A stretch of 10,150 nucleotides of DNA from Anaerolineae bacterium (lineage in GTDB: Bacteria; Chloroflexota; Anaerolineae; Aggregatilineales; Phototrophicaceae), in the NCBI GenBank assembly GCA_020848855.1, contig JADLHH010000215.1, positions 1 through 10,150 of the forward strand, given 5' to 3'. Every line of letters begins with the position of its first letter. Within the stretch, counting starts at the first letter, position 1. A program made the translations under genes and the position numbers. Shown here piece by piece: positions 1-7,710 of this stretch. The notes under the pieces were generated by a model. That model ran no database searches. It was not told where the DNA came from and was given only the letters and a program-made list of their open reading frames with translations.

Positions 1-381
1 CTGCTTCGCTTCTTGAATACTGTTCACTTTGATTTCAAGTGTTCCACCCCTCATCAAGGAATCTATTCGTTGTCTGTATTCCTGTGGATTCCCCATATTG
101 CCCTCCGTAATATATGCTTGTATTGAAACAATCTATTATTGCTCGAATCCAAAATCATTGCTCTCACTTTTCGGAACGTACATTCAATGCTATGATGATC
201 GGGTCGTATCCCCAGGAATCCGCAGCAGATGAGCGGCATTTCGTCTGGAAGGTGAGGCATGCCATGAGCAGCATCGTCGGTCGGTAATCACGAGAGCGAT
301 TGTCTTTTGTATCCGCCGCTTACCCGCGCGCGGTCGTGATTCCCAACCGATACCCTGTTGCGCATGGAGTCTCACAACCTG
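1..381. other. A/T-richer non-coding region upstream of the first MFS gene
   Basis: I see no convincing gene here. Short open frames exist on both strands (about 29-232 plus and 63-260 minus), but they have no ribosome binding site, no recognisable domain and no similarity to the codon use of the neighbouring genes. Roughly the first 200-270 bases are clearly richer in A and T than the rest of the window. Small inverted repeats are present: an imperfect 17-base palindrome at 25-41, and an 8-bp pair AATCACGA (286-293) / TCGTGATT (334-341) that encloses the self-complementary CCGCGCGCGG (324-333). These could be regulatory sites for the downstream exporter, but chance is also possible. No clean -35/-10 pair stands out. 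Confidence 0.5.
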
Positions 382-1659
382 ATGAAACGCTGGTTTTCCG
401 GGCTGAACCCGGATTTCAATAAGCTGTGGCTCGGTCAGTCCGTCTCTGAATTTGGCTCGCGCATTACCCGCTCCGGCATCCCGCTGATTGCCGTAATCAC
501 GCTCGGCGCGTCACCCGCCCAGATGGGCGTTCTGACGGCGTTCGCATCGATCCCGGTGCTGCTGTTCGGCTTGTTCGTCGGCGTGTGGGTGGATCGCCTG
601 CCCCGCCGCCCGATCATGATCGGGGTTGACCTGCTGCGGCTGGCGCTGCTGCTGACGATCCCCGCTGCCGCCCTGAGCGGACACCTGAGCATCGAGCTGC
701 TGTACGTCATCGTCGCCGCGCTGAGCGTGCTGGGGCTGGTATTTGAGACGGCGTACCGCGCCTACCTGCCATCGGTGGTCGAGCGCGATCAGATCGTCGA
801 AGGCAACAGCCGCCTCTCAACGACCGACGCGCTCGCCGAGATCGGCGGTCCGGCGGTCGCCGGCGTGCTGATCCAGGTGATCAGCGCGCCGCTGGCGATC
901 CTGTTCGACGCGCTCACGTTCCTGTTTTCGGCATCCAGCTTCACGCTCATCCGCAAGCGGGAAGCCAAGCCCAAGCCGAGCGGCGATACACCGTCGGTCA
1001 TGCGCGAAATCGCCGAAGGGGTGCGCGTGATCGCCCGCGACCCGGTGCTGCGCACGCTGGCGATCAGCCTGGGGCTGCACAGCTTCTTCGGCAGTTTTTA
1101 CGGCACGCTCTATGATCTGTATGGCATCCGCGACCTCGGCTTAACGCCCGGCATCCTCGGCTTTCTGATCGCGGCGGGCGGGATCGGGGCGCTGGCGGGC
1201 GCGGTGCTGGCAAGCCGCGTCCAGCGGCGGTTCGGGCTGGGCAGAATTCTGGTCGGGGCGATGCTGGTGAACGCGCTGGTCGGGCTGCTCACGCCGCTGG
1301 CGGGCGGGTCGATCCTGCTGGCGTCGGCGATGCTGGCAACCGCCCAGATCGTCGGCGACGCCGCAATGATCGTCTACTGGATCAACGCGGTCAGCCTGCG
1401 CCAGTTGATCGTGCCCGATCACCTGCTGGGGCGGACAAACGCGAGCTTCGGCTTTCTGGCGGAAGGTGTCGCCCCGGCAGGCGCGCTGATCGCCGGGGTG
1501 GTGGCGTCGGGCATCGGCGCGCGGCTGACGCTGTTGATCGCGGTACTGGGGATTCTGGGCGTAGCGCTGTGGGTCAGCCGCTCGCCGATTCGGCGGTTGG
1601 AAGGATTCGCGGCGCTTGAGCCGGTCATCACTTCAGAATCGGCATCCGCATCGACATAA
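382..1659 (+). CDS. MFS transporter, MFS_3 / enterobactin-exporter-like family
   Basis: This is a 12-helix-type major facilitator protein of about 425 residues, the normal length for the family, and is probably an inner-membrane exporter driven by the proton gradient. The N-terminus (FNKLWLGQSVSEFGSRIT) is the typical opening of the MFS_3 family, which includes EntS-like siderophore and Mef-like macrolide exporters. An MFS motif A-like loop, GVWVDRLPRRP, follows helix 2 (about residues 67-77). The stretch EGNSRLSTTDALAEIGGPA and the following LFDALTF are also family hallmarks. The substrate cannot be read from sequence. The frame is open from a TTG at 358, and an ATG at 364 is also possible. 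I chose ATG 382 because a GGAG lies upstream (366-369), although its 12-base spacing is long. The gene is monocistronic and convergent with the sigma gene. Confidence 0.9.
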   Translation: MKRWFSGLNPDFNKLWLGQSVSEFGSRITRSGIPLIAVITLGASPAQMGVLTAFASIPVLLFGLFVGVWVDRLPRRPIMIGVDLLRLALLLTIPAAALSGHLSIELLYVIVAALSVLGLVFETAYRAYLPSVVERDQIVEGNSRLSTTDALAEIGGPAVAGVLIQVISAPLAILFDALTFLFSASSFTLIRKREAKPKPSGDTPSVMREIAEGVRVIARDPVLRTLAISLGLHSFFGSFYGTLYDLYGIRDLGLTPGILGFLIAAGGIGALAGAVLASRVQRRFGLGRILVGAMLVNALVGLLTPLAGGSILLASAMLATAQIVGDAAMIVYWINAVSLRQLIVPDHLLGRTNASFGFLAEGVAPAGALIAGVVASGIGARLTLLIAVLGILGVALWVSRSPIRRLEGFAALEPVITSESASAST

Positions 1660-1662
1660 ATA

Positions 1663-1689
1663 CGAGGGCGACCACTAGGGTCGCCCTCG
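1663..1689. terminator. Bidirectional intrinsic terminator between the convergent MFS and sigma genes
   Basis: Perfect 11-bp inverted repeat, CGAGGGCGACC (1663-1673) and GGTCGCCCTCG (1679-1689), with a 5-base loop. It starts 4 bases after the exporter stop codon and ends 11 bases from the sigma stop codon. On the minus strand it is followed by TATTTATG, a T-rich tail that suits termination of the sigma transcript. On the plus strand the tail is weaker (AAGCGTGTCTTT). Shared terminators of this kind are common between convergent genes. Confidence 0.85.
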
Positions 1690-1699
1690 AAGCGTGTCT

Positions 1700-2821
1700 T
1701 TAGCTGAGGTAATCGCGCAGGTGGCGGCTGCGGCGTGGGTGGCGCAGGCGGCGCAGGGCGCGCCCCTCGATCTGGCGGATGCGCTCACGCGTCAGCCCGA
1801 ACGTTTCGCCGACTTCCTCCAGCGTATGGCTCCGCCCGTTGAGCAAGCCGAAACGCAGTTGCAGGATGCGGGCTTCGCGCGGCGTGAGCGTGTCCAGCAG
1901 CGAGTCGATCTTCTCGCGCAGCATCTTGTCGTAGGTGGTCTGCGACGGGCTGGGAACCGACTCGTTTTCGATGAAATGCCCGAACTCGCTGTCCTCGTCC
2001 TCGCCAACCGGGCGTTCCAGGCTGAGCGGCTGCCACGAAACACGCAGCATCCAGCGGACTTTGCGCGGGTCGACGTTCAGTTCGGCGGCGATTTCCTCCG
2101 GCGTCGGCTTGCGCCCGTTCTCCTGCTCCAGCGTCCGCGCGACACGATACAGGCGGCGGATACGGTCGCTCATGTGAACCGGCACGCGAATCGTGCGCCC
2201 CTGATCGGCTATCGCCCGCGTGATTGTCTGGCGAATCCACCACGTCGCGTAGGTGCTGAAGCGGAACCCACGCCGGAAGTCGAACTTTTCGACCGCCTTC
2301 ATCAAGCCGAGGTTGCCTTCCTGAATCAGGTCGAGGAAGGGCACGCCGCGCGCCATGTATTTCTTGGCAATCGAGACCACCAGCCGGGTGTTGGCTTTGA
2401 TCAGATGCTCGCGGGCAGCAATGCCTTCCTGAACCACATGCTGGAGTTCGTGCGCCCGCTTGTGGTTCGGGTTATTGCGCAGCCTGCGAGCGGCGTCCGC
2501 CCCCGCTTCCAGCTTCATCGCCAGGTCAATTTCTTCTTCGACGGTGAGCAGCGGAACGCGCGCCATCTCTTTCAGGTACATGCCAACCGTATCGTTCGAC
2601 GATAGACCGGTGTAATCTTCCTCGCTGTAGCCGTCGTCATCGAATTCGGTTTCGAACTCGTCATCCGCCCAAAGCTCGGTTTCGACATCGCCCTCGCTCA
2701 GAGCGAAGTACGGATCGTCGAACGCCTCACTTTCATCCTCAAAAGTCGCATCCTCGTCGAAAAAATCGGAATCTGCAACAAAATCTAATTTGGGGTCAAA
2801 CGGGTGATCGTAATCGTTCAA
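1700..2821 (-). CDS. RNA polymerase sigma factor, sigma-70 family, RpoD/SigA type
   Basis: This 373-residue sigma factor directs RNA polymerase to promoters. Region 1.2 is at about 77-107 ([17 protein letters not shown]). Region 2 is at about 143-214 and includes the near-universal [18 protein letters not shown] and the -10-reading [14 protein letters not shown]. Region 3 is at about 221-285, and region 4, with the -35-binding helix-turn-helix ([19 protein letters not shown]), is at about 305-360. The first 72 residues hold 30 Asp/Glu but only one Lys and no Arg, and replace a normal region 1.1. The match to primary sigma factors is very close, but a group 2 paralogue cannot be excluded, so I give no gene symbol. 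The start is TTG at 2821. A GGGGGG run about 8 bases upstream and an AAGGAG only 2 bases upstream leave the initiation site somewhat open. It lies 56 bases downstream of the DUF177 gene. Confidence 0.95.
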   Translation of the reverse strand: MNDYDHPFDPKLDFVADSDFFDEDATFEDESEAFDDPYFALSEGDVETELWADDEFETEFDDDGYSEEDYTGLSSNDTVGMYLKEMARVPLLTVEEEIDLAMKLEAGADAARRLRNNPNHKRAHELQHVVQEGIAAREHLIKANTRLVVSIAKKYMARGVPFLDLIQEGNLGLMKAVEKFDFRRGFRFSTYATWWIRQTITRAIADQGRTIRVPVHMSDRIRRLYRVARTLEQENGRKPTPEEIAAELNVDPRKVRWMLRVSWQPLSLERPVGEDEDSEFGHFIENESVPSPSQTTYDKMLREKIDSLLDTLTPREARILQLRFGLLNGRSHTLEEVGETFGLTRERIRQIEGRALRRLRHPRRSRHLRDYLS

Positions 2822-2877
2822 AGCTCCTTCCCCCCTTCGCGCTTTCCTTAATCGCTAACGATATGGAATAACTGCAC

Positions 2878-3402
2878 TTACCGGTCGAGCAGGTGCTTCA
2901 AGCCTGCCAGACGCGGATCAATCTCTTTCTCGGCACAATCGCAGGTCGCGTAGTTCAGGTTGGTGCCACATTCCGGGCACAGCCCCCTGCAATCCGGGCG
3001 ACACAGCGCGCCGCGCGTATCTTCGATCAGGACTTCGGCACGAATCAAGGGAGACAGATCGAGGATGCCGTCGTCGCTCAGGCTAAATTCGGAATCTCTG
3101 GGAGCCGGGTAGTTATATAATTCCTCAAGGTCGAGGACGACATCGCGCTGCATCGCTTCCAGGCAGCGATAGCACTCGTCTTCAACCCCGATATGCAGCG
3201 TCCCCTGAACGAGAATGCCTTCTTTGGTGCGGCTGAGGCGGAGGGGACCGCGAATGTAGGCTAGGTCAACATCGTCGGCAACACGGATGGCGGGGACATC
3301 AAAGGCGGTCTCGTGAATGTGACCCGGACCCGCGCCGAGGAGGAAGCCGATATTCAGCTTCAGGACACGGTTACTGATGTAACCGTTGGTGAATTGTTTC
3401 AC
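2878..3402 (-). CDS. DUF177 / YceD-family protein
   Basis: A 174-residue cytoplasmic protein of the DUF177 family (YceD in E. coli; plant homologues act in plastid 23S rRNA accumulation). Family features are the central CYRC pair (Cys77, Cys80), the acidic segment LDLEELYNY after it, the D-L-S-P-L-I-R-A-E-V-L helix (about 115-125), and a Cys-rich end with Cys134, 138, 142, 145, 154 and 156 (CRPDCRGLCPECGTNLN). This last part is typical of Gram-positive and Chloroflexota-type members and may bind zinc. The start is GTG at 3402, with an AGGA about 7 bases upstream; the ATG at 3407 runs into a stop after one codon. In most bacteria yceD is followed by rpmF (ribosomal protein L32). Here the next gene is the sigma factor, and the 56-base gap has no room for L32. 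Confidence 0.88.
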   Translation of the reverse strand: MKQFTNGYISNRVLKLNIGFLLGAGPGHIHETAFDVPAIRVADDVDLAYIRGPLRLSRTKEGILVQGTLHIGVEDECYRCLEAMQRDVVLDLEELYNYPAPRDSEFSLSDDGILDLSPLIRAEVLIEDTRGALCRPDCRGLCPECGTNLNYATCDCAEKEIDPRLAGLKHLLDR

Positions 3403-3450
3403 TCCATTGTCCTGGATATGTTGTGTAACAATACTGTAGCCTTTACAGAA

Positions 3451-3477
3451 GTTATATTAGTTTCCCTTTTGTGTCAA
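3451..3477 (-). promoter_or_regulatory. Candidate sigma-70 promoter for the DUF177-sigma unit
   Basis: Read on the minus strand, a perfect TTGACA (3477-3472) is followed after 15 bases by TATAAC (3456-3451), one mismatch from the -10 consensus. The DUF177 start codon lies about 50 bases downstream. The spacer is shorter than the ideal 17 bases. The surrounding sequence is A/T rich, as expected for a promoter. Confidence 0.5.
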
Positions 3478-3649
3478 GATCTGGGACAACTCGATCACGT
3501 GAATCAAACCACCAGCAAGCGTATTTTGAATCTTGAACATTAAGATTTTTCACGATCTTCATATTTCAACACGACTCTGAGTTTCTCGCTTACTGACCGG
3601 GACGAACGGGGCAGAAAACTACCCGTCGACGACTATCCGGGTTCAGCCG

Positions 3650-3675
3650 AGGGGCAAGGCGTACCTCGCCCCTAC
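3650..3675. repeat. REP-like palindrome with GCCCCTAC tail (copy 1)
   Basis: AGGGGCAAGG (3650-3659) pairs with ACCTCGCCCCT (mainly 3664-3673), giving 9 of 10 paired bases around a CGTA loop. The outer arm ends in GCCCCTAC (3668-3675). The same eight bases close two other hairpins in this window (3888-3895 and 9448-9455). There is no T-run on either side that would make it a strong terminator. Confidence 0.6.
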
Positions 3676-3713
3676 AAAAGCATAGGCGGCAAAATAAGAC
3701 TTTTATCCTGCGC

Positions 3714-3817
3714 GCCAGCGACTCGAAGCGGCTGGCTAGCATCAGAAAAAATCTGCTGAAGCAGGCTGCTTTCCAGCTACCTTCAGATAGCTTGCTTTCT
3801 AACAGCCAGATGGCTGT
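3714..3817. repeat. Cluster of short inverted repeats with an imperfect tandem module
   Basis: Four small hairpins lie in about 100 bases: GCCAGC/GCTGGC (3714-3719, 3731-3736), CTGCT/AGCAG (3753-3757, 3760-3764), AGCTA/TAGCT (3775-3779, 3788-3792) and ACAGCCA/TGGCTGT (3802-3808, 3811-3817). Two of them sit in an imperfect direct repeat of about 26 bases, marked by TGCTTTC at 3767-3773 and 3793-3799 and CAGAT at 3784-3788 and 3807-3811. It looks like a degenerate dispersed repeat or the remnant of a miniature element. No flanking target duplication was found. Confidence 0.45.
3746..3764 (-). terminator. Possible weak terminator of the YfhO-like gene
   Basis: On the minus strand, a short stem CTGC[TTCA]GCAG is followed by A and then six T residues. 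It lies about 160 bases after the YfhO-like stop codon. The stem is short, so termination here is only a suggestion. Confidence 0.3.
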
Positions 3818-3869
3818 CAGCCTCCGGCGGCGTCAGAGAAACATCTCCGTATCTCAAGTTGACGGGCAT

Positions 3870-3895
3870 GGGCAGACACACCGGTCTGCCCCTAC
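3870..3895. repeat. REP-like palindrome with GCCCCTAC tail (copy 2)
   Basis: GGGCAGAC (3870-3877) pairs perfectly with GTCTGCCC (3884-3891) around a 6-base loop, and the arm continues as GCCCCTAC (3888-3895). It begins about 26 bases beyond the YfhO-like stop codon. It has no T-run, so a role in protecting the 3' end of the mRNA is as likely as termination. Confidence 0.6.
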
Positions 3896-3921
3896 AAGCC
3901 GAGTGAATTTCGGGGGGTCGT

Positions 3922-6342
3922 CTACGAGCGCCCGTCCTGCTTGCGCGCCTGCGCGATGACCAGCACGGTCAGAACGACGATCACGCCAGTCAGTGTCACC
4001 TGCGTGACGATTCCGTTCCGCTGAGAGGGAGCGACGACTTCGATGTGATACGGTTGGTTGCTCGGCGGCAGGACGATTTGAGCGCCGCTCTGCGCCGGGA
4101 CGTGGATAACCTGGGTATCCGGCTCCGGCTCGGCGGTAACGTGCCCGTTGCTGTAGATTTCCGGCACGGGCGGCGCAGCGATCATGACCGGCTGAGGAAT
4201 CGGCTCCAATGATCCCAGGGGGATCATCACCCGGTGTTCCTCGACCGCTTGAGCAGCTTGCTGTCGACGGCGTCGCCACCCCAGCACGCGCTCGGCTCGG
4301 AGCAGGTACAGGATCGAGCCGACGACGGTGATCACGGTGATCGCCCCGCCCAGCTTGAGTGTCGGCGCGGTGTAGATGAATTCGACGATCTGCGGCATCG
4401 TGCCGGGGAGAAGCTGGACTCCGAGCATCCGACCGACCGATTCGAGCTTCGCCGGTTTACCGTCGACCAGCACCGTCCAGCCCGGATACGCCACGTCCTG
4501 CGCAACGACCACCGTGACCTGCGTCGGACTTGGGTTTGCCTCAAGCCAGATATGCTCCGGCGTGCGCCCCAGATACTTGACCGGCGTCACCAGCTCCACT
4601 GGCAGCAGCTCCGGCGCATTCTGGAGATCGGCTAACGGGGCTGAAAAAGCGTAGGGTGGCGCGCTGAGATTGCGCCAGACGCAGCGCACGTTCGGAAGCT
4701 GTGGCGACAGCGACGGACTCCCGGCAACCGGGACGAACCCGTGTTCCAGCAGCGACGCGGGGGTCTCATCCCAGGCAGGCATGTACAGCGGAGCCGGTAA
4801 ATAGCCTAGGTCGGTGTTGTAGATAGTGGGGGTAACACCGCCGATGTAATAATGCGCGCCGATGGACGGCGTGCGAATATGCGCGCGGGTAAATGCCGCC
4901 ATCGTGAAGAAATCGCGCCGCTGCACATTGATGAAATCGTTCGGGTACCGCTCAACGACCCACTGGATACACCGCTCGACGTATGGGTCTCCCCCGCTCA
5001 GCGACCCCCCGTGGTAATAATTCGTATAGACTTCACTCAGCGCCGCGCCCGCACCGACGAAAACCGACGCGCCGACGAGATACCGGGTGAGCTTCCCGGT
5101 TCGCTTGCCCGTGTAGTTGACGTTGGTGAGGAGCGCGCGGTTCATCCCGTCTACCCGGAAGGCAATGAGGAATACGAGCAGGAAGGACGCAACGCCCAGC
5201 ATTCGCTCCGGGAAGCGCCACTGACCGAGCAGCGATATGTTCGCGTAAGCCCAAGGCACAATCGGTCGCAAGCTGATTCCCCAGGCGAGGAAAAACAGAA
5301 AGCTGATCCCGCCTACCAGCCAGAACCGCCGGTCGTCTTTCGGGTTGGCGGAGAGATGCAGCAACCGGATGGGCGGCAGAAAGACGAAGATCAGCGCGAG
5401 AAACCACAGAGGAATCACGTAGGAATACGAGAATTCGGCGAAAAGCCCCTTGAACATCATCTCCGGGTTGATGAATTGATATATCAGGGGAAACGGATCA
5501 ATAGGAGGAAGTTGATCCTGGCTCGGATGATGTCCCAGGAGCGAGAAATAAAGCCCTACCGTCAGTGCGACGACCGCCATCAGCCCTGCCGCCAGCAACC
5601 CCGAAAGCACGAAACGACCGATGACGACCCGATCCAGGTCGATCCCAGAAGCTGCCGAATCGTAACGCACCGCGTACAGGGCAAAAATCAGCAGGACGAT
5701 AAGAAACGCCGGAAGCGTGTAATAGATCTCGCCGCAGAAGAACAGTAGCGCAAAGACGACGGCGAGCATCACCGGAGGGTAGCGATCACGGGTGCGACGA
5801 GCGACGGCGAACGCCGCTGCCAGCAGCCAGGGGAAATAAGCCTGGGCGATTCCCAACTGGAAATATCCGATGCCGAGCGCGCCCTCCATATTCCCTTTGA
5901 CAACCATCAGCGCGCCAAGCAGGATGCGGGCGATAAACCCCATTCCCAGCGACTGCGCCAGATACCACCCACCGACGCCAGCGATCATGAAATGCAGGAC
6001 GATGCTTAGGGCGATGCCATTGTTCGCCCCAAACAGGACGATAGGCACGAAGGTGAACGGGTTCACGATGAAGTTGTAGGCTTCGTCGACGAAGGGCTGC
6101 CCTTCGTTGGAGTACGGCTGCCAGTACGGGATATAGCCGAGCTTCGTGAGCGAGTCTTCGAGGTAATGCGCGGAGACGACCAGATTCTCCGCTTCCGTTC
6201 CACCCAGATTGAGCGTTGGGTCGAACACCGCATAATGCTCAGAGGCGAACCACCCTAACACGATCATCAGGGCGATCTCGGCGGCGTACTGCCAGCGAAT
6301 CCCACGCCAGACTTTCACCAGCGGCGTTATCACAATCGGCAT
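3922..6342 (-). CDS. GT-C fold, YfhO-like multispanning membrane protein
   Basis: An 806-residue polytopic membrane protein, probably a glycosyltransferase that uses a polyprenyl-phosphate sugar outside the cytoplasmic membrane. About a dozen hydrophobic segments run from residue 18 to 440, followed by an external domain (about 441-660) and a further helix (664-682). Two features point to the YfhO family. One is the LGQWRFPERML motif (372-382), which matches the frFPsR-type motif. The other is the end of the external domain, where DVAYPGWTVLVDGKP (616-630) and the following segment resemble the YfhO signature of a 'YPGW..yvDGk' strand, a 'vpaG.h.vef.Y.P' strand and a helix. Unusually, a Pro-rich tail (about 690-776) and an extra terminal helix (777-798) follow. 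The ATG start has only a weak upstream AGG. The gene stands 132 bases downstream of the MFS gene on the same strand and may or may not be cotranscribed with it. The catalytic role is inferred, not shown. Confidence 0.82.
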   Translation of the reverse strand: MPIVITPLVKVWRGIRWQYAAEIALMIVLGWFASEHYAVFDPTLNLGGTEAENLVVSAHYLEDSLTKLGYIPYWQPYSNEGQPFVDEAYNFIVNPFTFVPIVLFGANNGIALSIVLHFMIAGVGGWYLAQSLGMGFIARILLGALMVVKGNMEGALGIGYFQLGIAQAYFPWLLAAAFAVARRTRDRYPPVMLAVVFALLFFCGEIYYTLPAFLIVLLIFALYAVRYDSAASGIDLDRVVIGRFVLSGLLAAGLMAVVALTVGLYFSLLGHHPSQDQLPPIDPFPLIYQFINPEMMFKGLFAEFSYSYVIPLWFLALIFVFLPPIRLLHLSANPKDDRRFWLVGGISFLFFLAWGISLRPIVPWAYANISLLGQWRFPERMLGVASFLLVFLIAFRVDGMNRALLTNVNYTGKRTGKLTRYLVGASVFVGAGAALSEVYTNYYHGGSLSGGDPYVERCIQWVVERYPNDFINVQRRDFFTMAAFTRAHIRTPSIGAHYYIGGVTPTIYNTDLGYLPAPLYMPAWDETPASLLEHGFVPVAGSPSLSPQLPNVRCVWRNLSAPPYAFSAPLADLQNAPELLPVELVTPVKYLGRTPEHIWLEANPSPTQVTVVVAQDVAYPGWTVLVDGKPAKLESVGRMLGVQLLPGTMPQIVEFIYTAPTLKLGGAITVITVVGSILYLLRAERVLGWRRRRQQAAQAVEEHRVMIPLGSLEPIPQPVMIAAPPVPEIYSNGHVTAEPEPDTQVIHVPAQSGAQIVLPPSNQPYHIEVVAPSQRNGIVTQVTLTGVIVVLTVLVIAQARKQDGRS

Positions 6343-6474
6343 ATGGCGGCTTTACCTGTTCCTTCGCATTCGACCGCAATCAAGGGAATGCCTACTGAAT
6401 CGTAGCATGGGATCGATAGGATTGAGAATCAAGTATTTTGCCGAGTAGCAGGCGTTATTCGGACGGCGAGCAGA

Positions 6475-7710
6475 TTACGACGCAGCCACGACCGGCTGCG
6501 CGCGGCGCATGAGCGTGATGCCGGGCAGCATCGTGATCAACAGCAGCCCGCCGCCGACGAGGAACGGCAGCGCCGGCGTGTGCGCGAAAAACCAGCCGCC
6601 CAGCGCCGTGCCGGAGATAATGCCCAGCGTGGTTGCCGCCTGATAGTAGCCCAGCACGACGCCGTTGTACTCGTGCGAGACGGACGTAGTCGCCAGCGCC
6701 TGCAGCGTCGGCATCATAATCCCCGACGCGACCGCGAACAGCAGCAGCGCAGCGCCCGCCGGAACCGGCATGACGGCGACACCCAGCCCGAACAAGGCTA
6801 ACCCGCGCGCCAGCGTCCCCATGACGACCAAGCGCCGCTCGCCGAAGCGCGGAACCATCCGCTTGATCAGCACAAGCTGAGTGAAGAACTGTCCCACCCC
6901 GACGCAGGCGAGCAGCAGCCCCACCCCCAGGTTCACCGCGTCCGGCGTTTGCCCGGCGAACAGCACCGCTTCGCCGAACAGCGCCAGCGTCGAGGTCATC
7001 AACGACAGCGCAAGCTGCGCGCCGAAGCCGATGATCAGCACCAGCACCAGCGGCGTGTTGCGGTAAATTTCGCGCAGCCCCAGCGACGGGCGGCGGCGAG
7101 TGAGCCGTTCGACGCGCAGTTCCGGCGTGAGCGATTCGTCCAGCAGCAGCCAGGTCATCAGCAGCGACACCAGCGAGATGCCCGCGCCGAGCAGGAAGCT
7201 CGCCCGGTCGCTGAACAGCGCCGCGACAATGCCGCCGATAGCCGGACCGAGGATGTAGCCGAGACCGAACGCCATCCACACCAAGCCGAGCGACTGGGCG
7301 CGTTTCTCGCGGGGACTCACGTCGGCGATATACGCCTGCGCGACGATCACGTTGCCGCCGGTGATGCCGTCGAGGATGCGAGCGGCGAACAGCATCGGCA
7401 CGCTGGCGGCGAAGCCGAGCATGATGAAGCTGATGAACGTCCCCAACTGGCTGACCACCAGCACCGGGACGCGCCCGAAGCGGTCGGAAAGCTGCCCGAT
7501 GGTGGGCGAGGCGATGAACTGGGCGATGAAGTAAGCTGCCAGCAGGCTGGAGATCGCTTCCGGCGACATGCTGAAATGCCGCTGCGCGTACAGGGGCAGC
7601 GTCGGCAGAACGACGGTCGCGCCCAGATAGTTTGAGAAGATGACGAGGAAGAGGACAATTGTGCGACGGCGGTTCACGAAGCACCTGAAGGCTAACGAGC
7701 ACCCTTCCAT
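6475..7710 (-). CDS. MFS efflux transporter, DHA1 (TetA-like) type
   Basis: A 411-residue, 12-helix proton-driven efflux protein. Motif A is GQLSDRFGRVP (72-82) between helices 2 and 3, motif B is RILDGITGG (111-119), and the antiporter motif C is GLGYILGPAIGG (149-160). This combination defines drug/H+ antiporters of the DHA1 family, to which tetracycline and multidrug exporters belong. The substrate cannot be told. The arginine-rich loop VERLTRRRP lies between the two six-helix halves, as expected. The ATG at 7710 has AGGA 5 bases upstream. A terminator-shaped hairpin lies about 110 bases upstream in the presumed leader and may regulate the gene. The protein is only distantly similar to the MFS_3 exporter at the left of the window, and the two are not obviously duplicates. 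Confidence 0.92.
   Translation of the reverse strand: MEGCSLAFRCFVNRRRTIVLFLVIFSNYLGATVVLPTLPLYAQRHFSMSPEAISSLLAAYFIAQFIASPTIGQLSDRFGRVPVLVVSQLGTFISFIMLGFAASVPMLFAARILDGITGGNVIVAQAYIADVSPREKRAQSLGLVWMAFGLGYILGPAIGGIVAALFSDRASFLLGAGISLVSLLMTWLLLDESLTPELRVERLTRRRPSLGLREIYRNTPLVLVLIIGFGAQLALSLMTSTLALFGEAVLFAGQTPDAVNLGVGLLLACVGVGQFFTQLVLIKRMVPRFGERRLVVMGTLARGLALFGLGVAVMPVPAGAALLLFAVASGIMMPTLQALATTSVSHEYNGVVLGYYQAATTLGIISGTALGGWFFAHTPALPFLVGGGLLLITMLPGITLMRRAQPVVAAS

Larger units (their letters stand above)
3478..3921. other. Hairpin-rich intergenic region
   Basis: This stretch separates the DUF177 promoter from the stop codon of the YfhO-like gene and holds no credible coding frame. From left to right it contains a featureless A/T-rich part (3478-3640), a REP-like palindrome (3650-3675), a cluster of small inverted repeats (3714-3817) and a second REP-like palindrome (3870-3895). 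The last two lie in the 3' flank of the YfhO-like gene on the minus strand. Confidence 0.6.

Noticed and set aside
63..260. A 65-residue minus-strand frame with an ATG in the left non-coding block
   Set aside because: It has no ribosome binding site, no domain and no composition typical of the neighbouring genes.
1663..1689. The convergent terminator as a fourth member of the GCCCCTAC hairpin family
   Set aside because: It has a similar GGGCGACC-type stem but lacks the GCCCCTAC arm, and a simple terminator explains it fully.
1694..2605. A 303-residue open frame on the plus strand opposite the sigma gene
   Set aside because: The sigma factor on the other strand is unmistakable. The antisense frame has no domain and reads as low-complexity Arg/Ala/Gln-rich protein, typical of a shadow in GC-rich DNA.
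3313..3543. A 76-residue plus-strand frame over the DUF177 start and promoter
   Set aside because: It has no ribosome binding site or domain, and most of it overlaps the start of the DUF177 gene and its promoter.
4852..5748. A 298-residue open frame on the plus strand inside the YfhO-like gene
   Set aside because: The protein is full of Arg, Glu, Gln and Pro with no recognisable fold, and it is antisense to a clear membrane-protein gene.
6949..7635. A 228-residue open frame opposite the DHA1 exporter, and a 415-residue one in another minus frame (6455-7702)
   Set aside because: Both overlap a gene with all MFS motifs in the right order. Their products are Arg/Ala/Gln/His-rich shadows.
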